The position numbers and the translations under genes are program-made. Below, one piece after another: positions 34,736 through 46,213 of a stretch of 64,000 nt of DNA. Position 1 is the stretch's first letter, and each line of letters opens with the position of its first letter. Origin of the DNA: Elmis aenea (lineage: Eukaryota; Arthropoda; Insecta; Coleoptera; Elmidae); contig OX393577.1 in the NCBI GenBank assembly GCA_947652605.1, forward strand, positions 51,249,494 through 51,313,493, in the 5' to 3' direction. The notes beneath the pieces are model-generated. The model did no database searches. It worked only from the letters and a program-made list of their open reading frames with translations, and was not told where the DNA came from.

Positions 34736-35149
34736 AATTAGCAGTTACTACAATATTATTGTATTTATCAAGTTTAATCAAAGTGACCATTAAAAAAGAA
34801 GAAGATATAAATAAGCTAGCTGTACTTGAATAAACAAAAAAAGAAAATATTTTAAAATGTGTTTTACATCTTATAATAATTTATTATTTTTCACTTAGGT
34901 ACTATTACCATAAAATCTAAATTATAAGATGCATTCAAAGTGTAGCCCTCTGTCTATAGGCAATACAAATTTGAGATCTGCACTTTGTAGCTACTAATAT
35001 ATTTTTAAGCATGTTAATTAAGCCTCGTTCACATGGTGACACTAGCGTCGTGACAATAGGTGCCGCGACATCGCTTGACATTCGATGTCACCACACTAGG
35101 TGTTCACACGTAATATTATATATTTGAGTGTAGCGACATCAAAATAAAA

Positions 35150-35284
35150 ATGGCTGCACTTGTAACAGAAGCAACGCATGTTGTAGATGTAGAGCAACTA
35201 ATTACTTTGAAATCTCTATATTCGGGAATAGACATAATAAACAAGGATATTGTTGATAAATTGAAAATCGATGACAAACAATAG
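35150..35284 (+). CDS. 44-aa open frame inside the MITE, unassigned
   Basis: ATG to TAG gives MAALVTEATHVVDVEQLITL then KSLYSGIDIINKDIVDKLKI. It is evenly composed and lies in the middle of a TTA-flanked element. It might be the N-terminus of a lost transposase, but I recognise no family. The alternative is chance. Confidence 0.25.
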   Translation: MAALVTEATHVVDVEQLITLKSLYSGIDIINKDIVDKLKIDDKQ

Positions 35285-35302
35285 TATATATACCGAGCGG
35301 GG

Positions 35303-35392
35303 AAGTGGATCATTACAGCCGAGTGCTAGGTTAGATGCACGAGACGCGCAGCGTCGAGGGCATCTATAGGACGAGGCTGAATGATCCTTCCC
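35303..35392. repeat. Strong ~90-bp hairpin inside the MITE
   Basis: GGATCATTACAGCC pairs with GGCTGAATGATCC. Further in, TAGATGC pairs with GCATCTA and GACGC with GCGTC around GCGCA. The outermost bases (GGGGAAG and CTTCCC) pair too. The hairpin is GC-richer than the surrounding MITE. Confidence 0.6.
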
Positions 35393-35552
35393 GTGACGTC
35401 AAGTACCGCATTTTTAATATCAAAGTTGGCAGTTGATCAGGCTGTTCACCTGTTCAGACGACGGCACTATGCGAAATTTGATGACACGGCATCTAGTGTC
35501 ACGACGCTAGCTAGAGTCACAACGCTAGTGTCACCATGTCAACGAGACTTTA

Positions 35553-35889
35553 CTTTTTATCTGATTATCTGTTCTTAAAACAACCAATCTTAAAAAGACA
35601 GTTGATTCATTGATGAATTAAAATTAGCTATTTAAGGACAGTTCATCAAATAAAAAGAAATATTCTTAGAAAAACATTATTATCTACAAAGCGAGATATC
35701 AAATTTTGTATGAAATTTAATTACATGTAATAATATGTAAAAAAATAAATTGTTATACAAGGTAACAATATTTTAAATGTTCTTTGTTTTCTTTTTTTCG
35801 TGTTAAATAAAGTACAAGTAGCTTATTTATGCAATGTTTTTTTTTCAATAGTTTGTTCAATTAAACTTAATAAATATGTACAATCTATA
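35553..35889. other. AT-rich spacer, nothing recognised
   Basis: No frame, repeat or terminus was seen between the MITE and the next TACAGGG element. Confidence 0.4.
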
Positions 35890-35940
35890 TACAGGGTGTG
35901 CCAGCCAAGACGAATTGTTCGATAGCTCTTTTATTAGTAA

Positions 35941-36332
35941 CTAGGCGATTTACCCAGCGTTGCACGGGTGATAACAATTCTCTTTTATCAATCGCAGACT
36001 ACTCGCGCTCCGCGCTCGCACCCGGCGGACGTTTCCGGTCGTTCCCGGGCATTTCCGGCCGTTATTTATACGGCGTTTGATCCGTTGGGTCCTAAATAGT
36101 AACTGTGCAAAATTTGGTCAGACTACTCGCGCTCCGCGCTCGCACCCGGCGGACGTTTCCGGTCGTTCCCGGGCATTTCCGGCCGTTATTTATACGGCGT
36201 TTGATCCGTTGGGTCCTAAATAGTAACTGTGCAAAATTTGGTCCCGATCGGTCAACGGACCTAGGATTCTATAGCGAACAAACAAACACACAAACACACA
36301 AACAAACAAACAAGCTCTTTTATATATATAGA
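35941..36332 (+). mobile_element. SINE-like, RTE-tailed retroposon copy 2, internally duplicated
   Basis: The head is CTAGGCGATTTACCCAGCG and the tail is (CAAA/CACA)n with CTCTTTTATATATATAGAT. It is longer than copy 1 because a 124-bp GC-rich part occurs twice in perfect tandem (35995-36118 and 36119-36242). The 76-aa frame at 36105-36335 is only translation of this repeat. Confidence 0.8.
35995..36242 (+). repeat. Perfect 124-bp tandem duplication in the SINE
   Basis: The unit starts CAGACTACTCGCGCTCCGCG and ends ACTGTGCAAAATTTGGT. By eye the two units are identical, so the duplication is recent or has been homogenised, or is an assembly artefact. Confidence 0.8.
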
Positions 36333-36510
36333 TAATATTTAAAAAAAACTATGTTTGGTATCAGAGCGCAAAAACAAAACACTGTGTTTAGTTGATAATA
36401 ATATTAGGTTATGTAGTAAATGATTACAAACAACTTTTATATTTAACTTTTTTAAATATTATTACTAATAACAGAGCTATCGAATAATTCGTCTTGGCTG
36501 GGACACCCTG

Positions 36511-36816
36511 TATATAAAAGAGCTTGTTTGTTTGTTTGTTTGTTTGTGTGTTTGTTCGCTATAGAATCCTAGGTCAGTTGACCGATCGGGACCAAATTTG
36601 GCACAGTTACTATTTGGGACCTAACGGATCAAACGTCGTATAAAGAACGGCCGGAAATGCCCGGGAACGGCCGGAAACGTCCGCCGAGCGCGAGCGCGAG
36701 TAGTCTGTAATTGAACGTCTGAGAACGTCCGCCGGGAGCGAGCGCGGAGCGCGAGTAGTCTGTGATTGATAAAAGAGAATTGTAATCACCCGTGCAACGC
36801 CGGGTAAATCGCCTAG
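36511..36816 (-). mobile_element. SINE-like, RTE-tailed retroposon copy 3 (reverse)
   Basis: Read on the minus strand it starts CTAGGCGATTTACCCGGCG and ends with (CAAA)n and CTCTTTTATA at 36511. It contains its own partial duplication of about 50 bp: GCGCGAGTAGTCTGT occurs twice on the plus strand, near 36690 and 36750. The TACAGGG element 35890-36512 sits in its TATA tail. Confidence 0.8.
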
Positions 36817-36867
36817 TAATATTATAATAACTTACTTTTTTTTTAAGATAAACCTAACAACCTACAC

Positions 36868-37225
36868 AACAAAGAAACGAGATTTTTTTTAAATTGTGGC
36901 AGCCAATCTACAATCCGTATTTAAAATAAGAAAGTTGACATTAAAATAACAGAAACAAGTTAAAATGAGTAAAAGTTATAAACACATTTCCAGTCTACCC
37001 AAAAAAGGTCCTGATAATGTTGAAAAATATTTTGAGTATAATTTTAAATAGGCCAGTTAGTTATCAGCAACAATTTTAAATTATTAACAGCCCAAAACCA
37101 TTAAACTTTTTTGAGATTTTTTTACAGAATAATTGCTTTTAAATCAAAGATCATATTGACCCATTTAACCAACTCTGTATCTCTTAAATTTTACGTGCTC
37201 TGCACGATAAATGAGACATCCTGTA
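36868..37225 (+). mobile_element. TACAGGG-type element, subfamily E copy 2
   Basis: GTGGCAGCCAATCTACAATC then CGTATTTAAAATAAG matches the left part of 18661-19024. The right end CAACTCTGTATCTCTTAAAT, then ATAAATGAGACATCCTGTA, matches the right part with mutations in the terminal CACCCTGTA. Confidence 0.6.
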
Positions 37226-38314
37226 CTATACCGTTGAATGTTTCTGACATATTTAAAAACAAATTAATTACGAATTCCTATTAAACAATATACAAATTTT
37301 ATCTTTGATAGTAATTAGAAAATGGATTTGGATATCGGATTTCCGCCTATGCTGCAGAATCTTTTTTATACAATTGAATTTATAGTATTATATTATAATT
37401 TTGCAACTTAATTAATAACTATAAAACCCGCCCAGTAATGCAATACCATTTGGAACATCTCATAGAGCTCTTAATTTTTTATATTGTGTTGATAGTATTT
37501 TTATCATGAAATTTGTCAAAAGGTGGCATAAAAGCTTAATATGGCGCCAATAAGAAATAAAAAAATTGACTATTGAAGATCAAATACTAAGCAGGCTGCA
37601 TTAGTTTTATTAAAATACAAATTACCAAGCGTTTATTTTTATTGTCGAAAAAATGTAAGTAATTAAAACTTAAATATGAAGTTTTTGAGATAATTGAGGA
37701 CCTGTACACAAGGTGTACATTTTTAATAAAGATTTTTTTAATAATACAAATTTATAATTAACTTCGTCGCAAAACCCGTCTGAAATAATGTCAAATAATA
37801 AATTCGATTATGGTGTAGCGATATTTGCAGTCTTTAGTAACTTTTTGTATCTTTTTGGTCAGTGTTGGTCTCACATCTGCCTGTAACAGGTGAAGGGTTT
37901 GAACGCCGGCACGAGCGCCCAAATTGTGATTGTCTCTAGTTCTGTCTCCGTCTTGACTGTGTTTTTTTAGTGGAGCAATAGGGATGCGAATGTTGGCTTC
38001 CCAATTATTTTCTCTGTCAAATCGTGGGGCAGATGGCTATTTAAGAGACAATCTGTTCATTATCTACCTTTAACAAAAAATGTTCTGGTTTCAGCTAGAA
38101 GTCTGCTATTTTTAATTTGTCTGAAAGTTACGTTTAGTAGTACAGCATACAAAAGTGAAAATTAAAAGGGTTGCTTAATTTACTTTAAAAAGCGAAATCA
38201 ACTTTAAAAAAACTGTATATTTAACCTTTTACATGTTGACATTTCATAGAAGTTTTTTTTAAATAAAACTTTTCATGACGAAACTTAGCGGACCGAAAGT
38301 AAAACAAGTAGATA
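37226..38314. other. No gene recognised
   Basis: AT-rich DNA. The patch 37860-38050 has a more balanced base composition and may be old host sequence. No frame, terminus or repeat was recognised. Confidence 0.4.
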
Positions 38315-39080
38315 TACAGGGTGGTCCACATAAAGGGGCCACTATAGGGATGTCGTAAACGGCAAGAGCTTCAAGAAAGTTAAAATTAGACAAATGGTTC
38401 TCCTTTCTGAGACCTATTCAGTGATGCTTTAATGTTTTAAAAATGCTCCATGGCACACTAGATAATAAACAAAAATCAAAATGAGTTTTTTTTTTTTAAA
38501 TTGTTAATAACTCGCTTATACTTGATGGTACAAAAATATTTTTGGAGTAAAAGTTGTACATTTTTTTACGCACTGTAAAATGACAACATTCATTTGTTTT
38601 AATATTGCTTAAATTCATGGCTTTCTAAAGCATCATAGGGCCTTTTTGGTGAATTTTACTTGTTTTGAGCCTAAATATCAAAACAAATACATGAAACCTA
38701 TATTGAACAGAGGGAAAAAAATGCTTTTTCATGAGGTCATAGCCAACTATGGTTTCCATTTAAACAAATGCAAGTTTGTAATTTATCTAAGAATTTAAAT
38801 AATATTGAAACAAATGAATTTGTCTATTATACAGTTGTATATGTACAACTTTTACTCCAAAAATATTTTTGTACCATCAAGTATAACCAGGTTATTAACA
38901 ATTTTTAAAAAAAGCCCATTTTGATTTTTGTTAATTATCTAACGTGCTATGGAACTTTTTTTAAATATAAAGCTCGAATATGTCTCAGAAATCGGAACAA
39001 TTTGTCTAATTTAAACTTCTTTGTGGCTCTTACCGTCTGCGAGATCCTATTAGTGGCCCTTCTATGTGGACCACCCTGTA
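38315..39080. mobile_element. TACAGGG foldback element, subfamily J
   Basis: The 766-bp element starts TACAGGGTGGTCCACATAAA then GGGGCCACTATAGGGATGTC, and ends TATGTGGACCACCCTGTA. The arms share the subterminal block and a central palindrome: TTTTTGGAGTAAAAGTTGTACA at 38550 and its complement near 38845. The frames at 38921-39163 and 38947-39153 read through the right arm and are not genes. Confidence 0.85.
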
Positions 39081-39353
39081 TATTAACAGCATTTACGTTA
39101 CCTGACCTTTTCAACAAAAAAAGTCTTAATGTGATTTCCGTAAACGAGGACAAGAAAATGTAGCGCCCACTGATTCTAATTTAAAGATACACAACTTTGT
39201 TCCATGAACCATAATATTTAAGAATAGCTCAAACAATTGCCATAATAATTAATTGCTTTGCATCCAATTAAACTGATGGCTGTGCAATACTTTGTTTAAA
39301 ATAAATTTTATTGCTTAACAAAGGCTCTTGTCTTTTAATATAATTTTAAAGTA

Positions 39354-40676
39354 GGGGAGACCGGGGATAAAAGTAACACGGGTAGGTTGTAACAGTGCCT
39401 ATAGTTTCTTTAATTTTTGTTTTATATCGCCCTAAACGCTTTTGCAATGTTCATTTACATCCAGCTCCCTACCTACATTGCTAGTTTTCATCTGTCATAG
39501 AGGTTAACTTTTTGCCAGCCAGAGTCACTATTTTCCGCCTAAAAGTTACTGCGTTGTCTCATCCGTCGAGTAACTTTTAGGCGATCTCTAAAATAGGAAC
39601 AAAAAAGTACCTATATTATTTTGTTCTAAATTTATTTGGCTATTGGTGGATGCAATACAATTTGACGTTAGAATCGTGGTTAATTGTGGATTCCCTGAAT
39701 TTTTTTTTGTGTACACTTGGGGTCAAAAGTAACAAAGTGTTACAACCAACCCCAATCAATGTTTTCACTTGCAAATGTTCACTCTTAGCACATAATTGGT
39801 GGTTTTCTTTGTAGATGAGAATATACAAGAGTTGTCGGAATAATGTTCCAGTTTGTTGTATCTTTTTGATTCACATTTTTAAATATGTAGGTACTTATAA
39901 TCTTGGCAAACCTGGTAACTGCAGTCCCAAATTATTAAATTATAAAACTCAGTATATAATATCGGTTTAATGATGGAAATGTATTTAAAGCTTAATCATT
40001 TCTTAAAAAGCATTTTAAATTATAAAACCTATGTAAATTATTGGTAATATCTGGTACTTTTGGTTTTCGTACCAGCCGCCATTGTTTTTATTCTATTACC
40101 TTAATATTTATAACTTAATATAAACAAAGCTTTAACCAACCCAACTTAACCTGACCCTCTTTTACTAATTTAATGAATGACGGTCAGTTTAAAGAGCGGT
40201 TAGATTTTTTTAAAATAAAACAAACAGTTATTATGATCCAGTATAAATTTAATAATTTGGGACCGCCCTTACCTGGTATGCCATACTGTTCACTTATCAT
40301 TTTGTATTGTACCAAAGATTTTTTTTTTTATTTTTTCATTTTGCTAATGTGTATTTTTAAATAAAATATTAATTTTGTTGATGAATACTAATATATTTAC
40401 CCACTACTTATGAGCTGTGTAAATTATTTTGCCGTTACAACTTACCCCAATCATTGTTACTTTTAGCCCCAACGTTGAGGTTGAAAGTAACAGCTGTCTT
40501 ACTATAGAAAATATTTTTTTTCTAACAGTTGCTTTACGAAACACACGAAATAAATATCTTGGAAGCAAGACAAATGTCCAATCTATCATTAAACCAATTT
40601 GGATGTAAAAAAATTGTAATAATCTATGAGAAATTAAATAAAAACAAAAAATGTTACTTTTATCTCCGGTCTCCCC
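39354..40676. mobile_element. GGGGAGACCGGGG element, copy 2 (both ends)
   Basis: The TIR GGGGAGACCGGGGATAAAAG then TAAC occurs inverted at both tips with one mismatch. GTA lies before and TAT after, so a TA duplication is possible. The interior repeats AAAAGTAAC/GTTACTTTT motifs several times in both directions. It matches 27445-28665 over 1.2 kb. The 63-aa frame at 40173-40364 differs from its twin at six residues, which fits drift. I cannot assign a superfamily. Confidence 0.82.
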
Positions 40677-42140
40677 TATGTTATTTGTTTTAAGAAGTGT
40701 TACTCGACTTTGTTTTAATTTTATAAGTCTATAAACTTTCTTAATTTAAGCTGTTCTCAGTTAAAAATAATGACTAATAAATTTGTATTTCGAACTTCGG
40801 TCAACTGTGGCGAATCCTTACTAATAATAATGATCAGCCACAACCCGAAATTATTTCAGACATTGGTCGGTAGATTTAGTTAATGCTGGTAATGGCAAGC
40901 CATTATTTTATACGTACACAACAAAATCGTCTCTTGTGGCGTAGCGCATATATAATATGTAATATATCACATGTAATGAGTAGCATATAATGCATAATAC
41001 ATTTAGTATTTATAGTAGGTATATGAAATAAATTTGTCGAACATACTTGCTATCGGATATCATTTTATGCAAACGTATATTCCATAATTGAATCAATCGC
41101 TACGAAAACCTGTTTAAAAATATTTATTGTAACGAGAAATTCAATGAAATAAAATGTTCAAAGAAATAACCTAAATTATTCAAAGTAAATCGCGCTTTCT
41201 TGAAGAAGTTTTAGATGACAATCAGTTGTCACTGTGTCATTAAGATAGATTGATACGATAAGGCAGGCGCTTAGCCACAAACTGCCTTGATTTAGGAAAG
41301 AAATGTGTCACTTTAACAAGTAATATTTTCAGTCAAATCCTAGAAAACAAACGTTTTATGTTAACAAGCAGTTTTTGTTTTCTAAAATGTAGAAACAACA
41401 AACATTTAAGCAAAAGAAACAGGTTTATACAAAATTTAAATTTTAGTATAATTGCTCACGTAAACAATAGGTATTATGCCATTGGTAGATTTGTTTTGGT
41501 ATTCTAATTCATGGTTGATCAATAATTTTACAATACTTAAAACGTGGTAAAAAGCAATTGTTTGTTTTTCTAATAACTTGTTTAATTAATTTCTATATTT
41601 GTAGCTCAAATATTATCTTAAATAGGTAGCCGTTTCATGTTGGAAAGCCACAAAAATACAAAGATTTAGCTGTAAACAAATAATGCCGCCTTCAAGAAAC
41701 TTTAATGAGGTAAACTTGAAAAGGTACATTATTTTGTAAAAATCTAATTAATATGAACTTGAAAATTTCAAATAATTTAAACGGTTTGTTAGTTTTTAAG
41801 GTAAATAATTTTTTAATTACTTTGTTTTGTTAAATTTGGATTCAGGCAAAATGTCGCAATAAAGGACCTAGAAGGTCACGTACGGCCTTAAGGCCGCAGA
41901 TTCTGAACCGCTGACCTGGTTTTTAACTACATTTTCTAACTATTGGGATCTTGAAAACTGTACAAAGTCGGTTAAAAGAACACAAAAACTTTAAAGTTCT
42001 AGACTAAAATTTAATTTAGTAAACAGTTTTCTTCATATCTCTTTGGTTACAGTAATAAATTTACAAAATTCATATTTTTGATTAATGGAATCTGAGAGAT
42101 GGTGCGGTAGTATTTATTTTTTGTATTTTATTAGACTATC
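40677..42140. other. No gene recognised
   Basis: AT-rich DNA. Near 40945-41020 a stretch rich in CATATAATATGTAATA-like motifs is simple-sequence-like. At 41861-41905 a small GC patch (GTACGGCCTTAAGGCCGC) includes a 12-bp palindrome. Nothing else was seen. Confidence 0.4.
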
Positions 42141-42337
42141 TAGGGGTCTCCAAAGTGAGGTGCGCGAGATAATTTCTGGAGTGTGCGAGAAAACTCTTAA
42201 TAAATTAATATTTCTATATTCACAGCATAATTAGGCAAATTTTGTGATGAAACTTTTGTGATTTTTTATTTTGGGTGCGCGCTAAACCTGCGACATTTAA
42301 GTAAGGGTGCGCAACCAAAAAAGTTTGGAGACCGCTG
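42141..42337. mobile_element. 197-bp hAT-like MITE, AGGGGTCTCCAAA TIR
   Basis: The left end reads TAGGGGTCTCCAAAGTGAGG. The right end, reverse-complemented, is CAGCGGTCTCCAAACTTTT. The interior has GGTGCGCGAGA and GGGTGCGCGCTAAACC motifs. CAGxGGTCTCCAAA ends are common in hAT MITEs. TAGACTAT on the left and TAGACGAT on the right form a near-match that might be a decayed 8-bp duplication if the tips are one or two bases longer. Confidence 0.6.
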
Positions 42338-45300
42338 GTCTAGACGATAGTCACTTGATTATTTCTTATAGAGGAATATCAGTATGAACATAAAATTTTA
42401 AAAACATCCATGGATCAAATCATACTTTTGAATTATACGATATAATAAACATTATAATAAAAACAGTTAAAAAGATGTGTTTAATTATATTGCCCTTTCA
42501 ATTTCTCGTTTCCATAACATAAAAATATTTATTTTCGTAAATTTGTCTATCAAAACTAAAGAAATATGAAAAACTTTAAAATTAACATTTTGCCTTTTTT
42601 ATCGAAACAGGTAAGATTTTTTCAAATTTGAAAACAGATTTGGAATCATCGCAAAATTCTACTCACTTTTGTCTATTTAACCGTCTCCGTAGCTTTTATA
42701 GTTACCTAGGGCATAAATAATAAGAAATCGTTTGTAAAACATTAAAACATCTACTGGTTGTTTTGCAAAAGTCAATCTTTTTTTAAAATTATTTTTCTTA
42801 AAATTAAAAATACCTTACATTGTTGTTACTCGTTAGTCCAATAAACCAAAATTTTATAAAATCTAATTCGTTTTTATCTAAAAACAAACAAAAGAGTAAC
42901 GTCTTTGATAATTTTCATCTGTTTTTGTCAAATGATTATACTTAAATTAGTGCAGCCTGCAGCGTCAATGTAAAATTGTGTGTATTTATCTGCTGTTTTA
43001 TTAAACATTTTTGTAACCATTTTAAGTTCTTGCAACATAAAACTACAACTTTAATAATTATAGTGCTGTCATCCACGATTGGTTTACATTGCGTCGTCAA
43101 CTTTTTAAGCGCACGCAATTTACCTACAACTTGGCGTAATTACGTAAACCCTCACTGTTTTATGTTTATGTCTAAAATAATTGATTTCTATAAATTAGGT
43201 TTTATTATAATTAAAAATAATACAACTTTTAAACTTTTGTATATCCAACAGATTATGGTCCTATAATTACAAAGTATTTTTTTAGATTAAAATTTTGTTA
43301 AATTAAAAATAGACGTTGTTAATCAGTCTAAAACAAAGTGTGAATGGTAAATAAAAAAGATGTAGATAAATAAAAATGCGATTTTTTGAGCCACTTTGTG
43401 TGTCACTGAGATATTAAGAAGTTACAATAAACAACTAGGAGAACCTTTAAAATTGCATAGGAAGTAAAAAATTGGCAATTCTATGTGGGTACAATAAAAT
43501 ACTTTGAAATAAATTCCGTGAACTGGAACAAATTAGTATTTTGTAAGCGTGGGTACAAAGAATACCATTAAGTCTGCCAATCTCCTTTACAGTGACAGTG
43601 AATTCAGAATGACATCGTATAGATCTGTCGATATATCTCGTAAGCCTCTTACCAATCTTCATCTTTATACTTTCAGCTGTTCGTTGTTCCCTGCAGCCAG
43701 CAGATGAATATATCGGCCGACAGGTGTTTGCTTAACTGGTGTATACTTTCCAGACACGTGCCTTTAATGATTTTAAAACACCTTAACAAATCTCACTCTG
43801 TAGCGTGGTTGGTATCTCGTATTAAAACGGAAACACCCGCCGTAACAATCGTTTAGAGCGGCGATTGCTGTAAATGTATTCTGAAATTTAATAAACGTCT
43901 TTTGTAGATCTAAGCTTGCCGCAAATGGTTGTGAAATATTGAACTAATGTAATTTGTTGGCGACGAACTTCTATTCCACCAGAAAAAGGATAAGTTAATT
44001 CAGTTTATTACCAGAACTTGTAACTAGAAAACTCATATATTTTACAGCATTTAAGTTTAAACAATATTACACAAGTTTGCCAAGAAATGACTTTCATTGC
44101 GTAAGCATATGCAAAGAATATACCTCTACGGCATTTTAATTACAAACAATATCTTGTGCATAAATTCGCCTAACAAAAATTCCGGATTCACTTTTGAAAT
44201 GTAAAACAAATTCACACCAGGTAGATTCTAATCAAACTTTATAGTGCACCAATACCTTAAACGCTAAAATGACGTTTAACTTCGAATGGGGACATAAGTA
44301 TTTTTAAATTATTATTTATATTGCGATTAACAGGAATCTCCACAATAATTTGAAGTTTTTGAAGCAGACTCTTAATAAAAATACAAGTTATTAGTATCGA
44401 TGGATTCGTTAGAAGATGCTGTTTTAATAACCGCTTGTACCACCACATTTCCACTTAAAAAATTGACGTTTTGTCAAAAAAAAAAACGTTTCCGCAACCT
44501 TCAAAGTCGATTAAAGTAACCTAAGTGTCAATAAAAATTTACAAAAATGTGTTTTGGACAATAATTGTTGACATAATGAAATTCAATTTATGCAGGTCAT
44601 GGCACACTTAATAAAAAATTAAATTTTGGTTAAAAATTTATTCGAGGTAATAAAAATTAACTAAAATAATGCAGTTGTATCCAAAACAGGGACTAAAAAG
44701 GACAAAGAATTCGTTCGTTTCTGTTCGGACCGAAAACGATATAAATATATTCCCATCCAAAAAAACATTTTTCTTTTTCGTGAACGGAAATAATAACGGT
44801 TTAACCGGTTTTACAGATTTTTTTTGTCGTCAAAAAATCGAGGACTTTAATTTTTTTTTCAAGTCACTACAACCCTCTATTAATACGAGAATAATATTTG
44901 CGTTTCCACTAAATTATAAACGATGACGATGGGTTTTGATGCTCACGGACATCATATTTTAGACTGATGAACAGCCGCCATATTAAATTTACCAAATCGT
45001 TAAACACATTAACATTTAACCATTTTATTTAGTGTAACACCCGTAAGGTGCAAAAACGTAACTTCATTAGTTTAAATTGTACACACGATCTTTATCTAAA
45101 AATATAAAAATATAGCAAGTGCTGTTTTAAATTAGTTTTAATACTAAAAATCTATGCATTTGAACTAAATTAGATCCTGCTGTAATTATTTAAAAAGACA
45201 AAGAATTAATTCAAGTGGATAATTCACTAAATGTTCCCATAAATGTTATAAATAAAAAAAGATATTAGAAAATTTTTATATCAACTCTAAACGCAAATAA

Positions 45301-45376
45301 AACGTACACATTAATAATATATAAAAAATTAACTTGAAATATACTTTAATTTAAAAGTTTGTACACACCATACAAT
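42338..45376. other. 3 kb without recognised gene
   Basis: AT-rich with several open frames (up to 96 aa at 42976-43266) that lack domains. 43680-43930 and 44930-45070 are more balanced in composition and could be host-derived. No termini of known type were seen. Confidence 0.4.
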
Positions 45377-45550
45377 CAGGGCCGGATATAGGGCGCTAGC
45401 CGTTTAGGGTTTGCGGGGCCATGTGCGAAAATAAAAATCCGGCTGGTGAGCCAAGAAAAAAATGCCTAGCGGGCGGGATCTGTACGCACACGGCAGGCCA
45501 GTCCCGCTAGGTAGTTCTTTGTATGGACAAAATCAGGGCGAGGAGCCACA
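45377..45550 (+). mobile_element. hAT-like element end (CAGGGCCGGATAT)
   Basis: CAGGGCCGGATATAGGGCGC is a typical hAT-type tip. The following 170 bp are GC-rich, with CCGGCTGGTGAGCC and GCAGGCCAGTCCCGC. No opposite tip was found before the Penelope-like segment starts, so it is probably truncated by or fused to it. Confidence 0.4.
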
Positions 45551-45595
45551 CGAAATTGCAAGTATAAACAATAACAATAAGTTAAACTTTACAAT

Positions 45596-46213
45596 TTGCT
45601 TTTATACAACTCTTATCCTTCACCTTTTTTAAAAAAACTTATTTTCAATGTCTCTGATATGAGAACCCATACTGGTTCAGATCCTCCTCTTATCCAAAAC
45701 ATTTACAGAGTCCTTCCGAATATAGATTGCCTTACCCCAAAAATCATACATATTTTTAAAGACTACAAACAACTATTTATTGCTAAACGTAACCCTTTAA
45801 CCATTCAAGATCTCTTTAGCAGGTTGAAAGACAGTGTTCCTTTGTTACAAAAATCAGACTTAGTTTATCTAATTCCTTGCTCCTTTTGTGATTCTGTATA
45901 TGTTGGTCAAACTTCCCAACAATTAGGTATGAGAGTGTATCAACACAAAAGGGACATTTTTAACAATCCTAATGCTACGGCCCTCAGCCAACATGTCATA
46001 AATGATGACCATCGTATAAATTTGGACCACCCAAAAATCCTTTGTTTTGAATCAAATTACAAGAAACGTTTATTTTTAGAAATGTGCCACATTCAAACTC
46101 ATATTTCTACCCTTAACTACAAAACTGATGTTCAAGATTTAAGTAATATTTACACTTTACTACTTCATTACCATAAAAAAATTTCAAATATTAATTCCAG
46201 TTCTTACTGTTAA
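45596..46213 (+). pseudogene. Penelope-like element C-terminus with GIY-YIG endonuclease
   Basis: The frame has no ATG start; it opens inside the parent protein with LLYNSYPSPFLKKLIF, a typical end of the Penelope RT. The GIY-YIG domain follows: DLVYLIPCSFCDSVYVGQTS supplies the two half motifs, with QQLGMRVYQHKRDI holding the conserved Arg. HVINDDH and FESNYKKRLFLEMCHI supply the later His and Glu. About 205 codons are open to the stop at 46211-46213. In the parent element this nuclease nicks target DNA for priming. Without the RT the copy cannot move by itself. Confidence 0.85.

Larger units (their letters stand above)
32896..35017. other. 2.1 kb, mostly unique DNA
   Basis: Apart from the open frame at 33638-33820 and a subfamily E fragment at 34665-34735, I see no element ends. 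Around 32990-33145 short blocks such as TTCCAGCGATGAACGATG and TTCCATCGTTGCATGATC give a weakly repetitive look. The stretch 33440-34000 is less AT-rich than its surroundings and may be host sequence. Confidence 0.35.
35021..35549. mobile_element. MITE with AGCCTCGTTCACAT TIRs, copy 2, TTA duplication
   Basis: TTA occurs just outside both tips (35018-35020 and 35550-35552). The left arm is AGCCTCGTTCACATGGTGAC then ACTAGCGTCGTGAC. The right arm mirrors it through ACGCTAGTGTCACCATGT and ends CGAGACT. The tip is shared with 21552-21769. A 3-bp TTA duplication suggests PIF/Harbinger. The middle holds a small open frame and a strong hairpin. Confidence 0.72.
35890..36512. mobile_element. TACAGGG foldback element, subfamily I copy 1, carrying a SINE
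   Basis: The left tip is TACAGGGTGTGCCAGCCAAG then ACGAATTGTTCGATAGCTCT. The right tip is the complement, ending GCTGGGACACCCTGTA. The left arm is interrupted at 35941-36332 by a SINE-like copy; removing it joins TTATTAGTAA to TAATATTT, as the right arm predicts. The element itself lies in the TATA tail of another SINE copy to its right. Relatives are at 3705-3880 and 57863-58492. Confidence 0.85.

Noticed and set aside
36105..36335. 76-aa Arg-rich frame
   Set aside because: Translation of the GC-rich SINE middle and its 124-bp duplication.
44669..44926. 85-aa Phe/Asn-rich frame
   Set aside because: Low-complexity translation of AT-rich DNA, with no start context, domain or repeat copy to support it.
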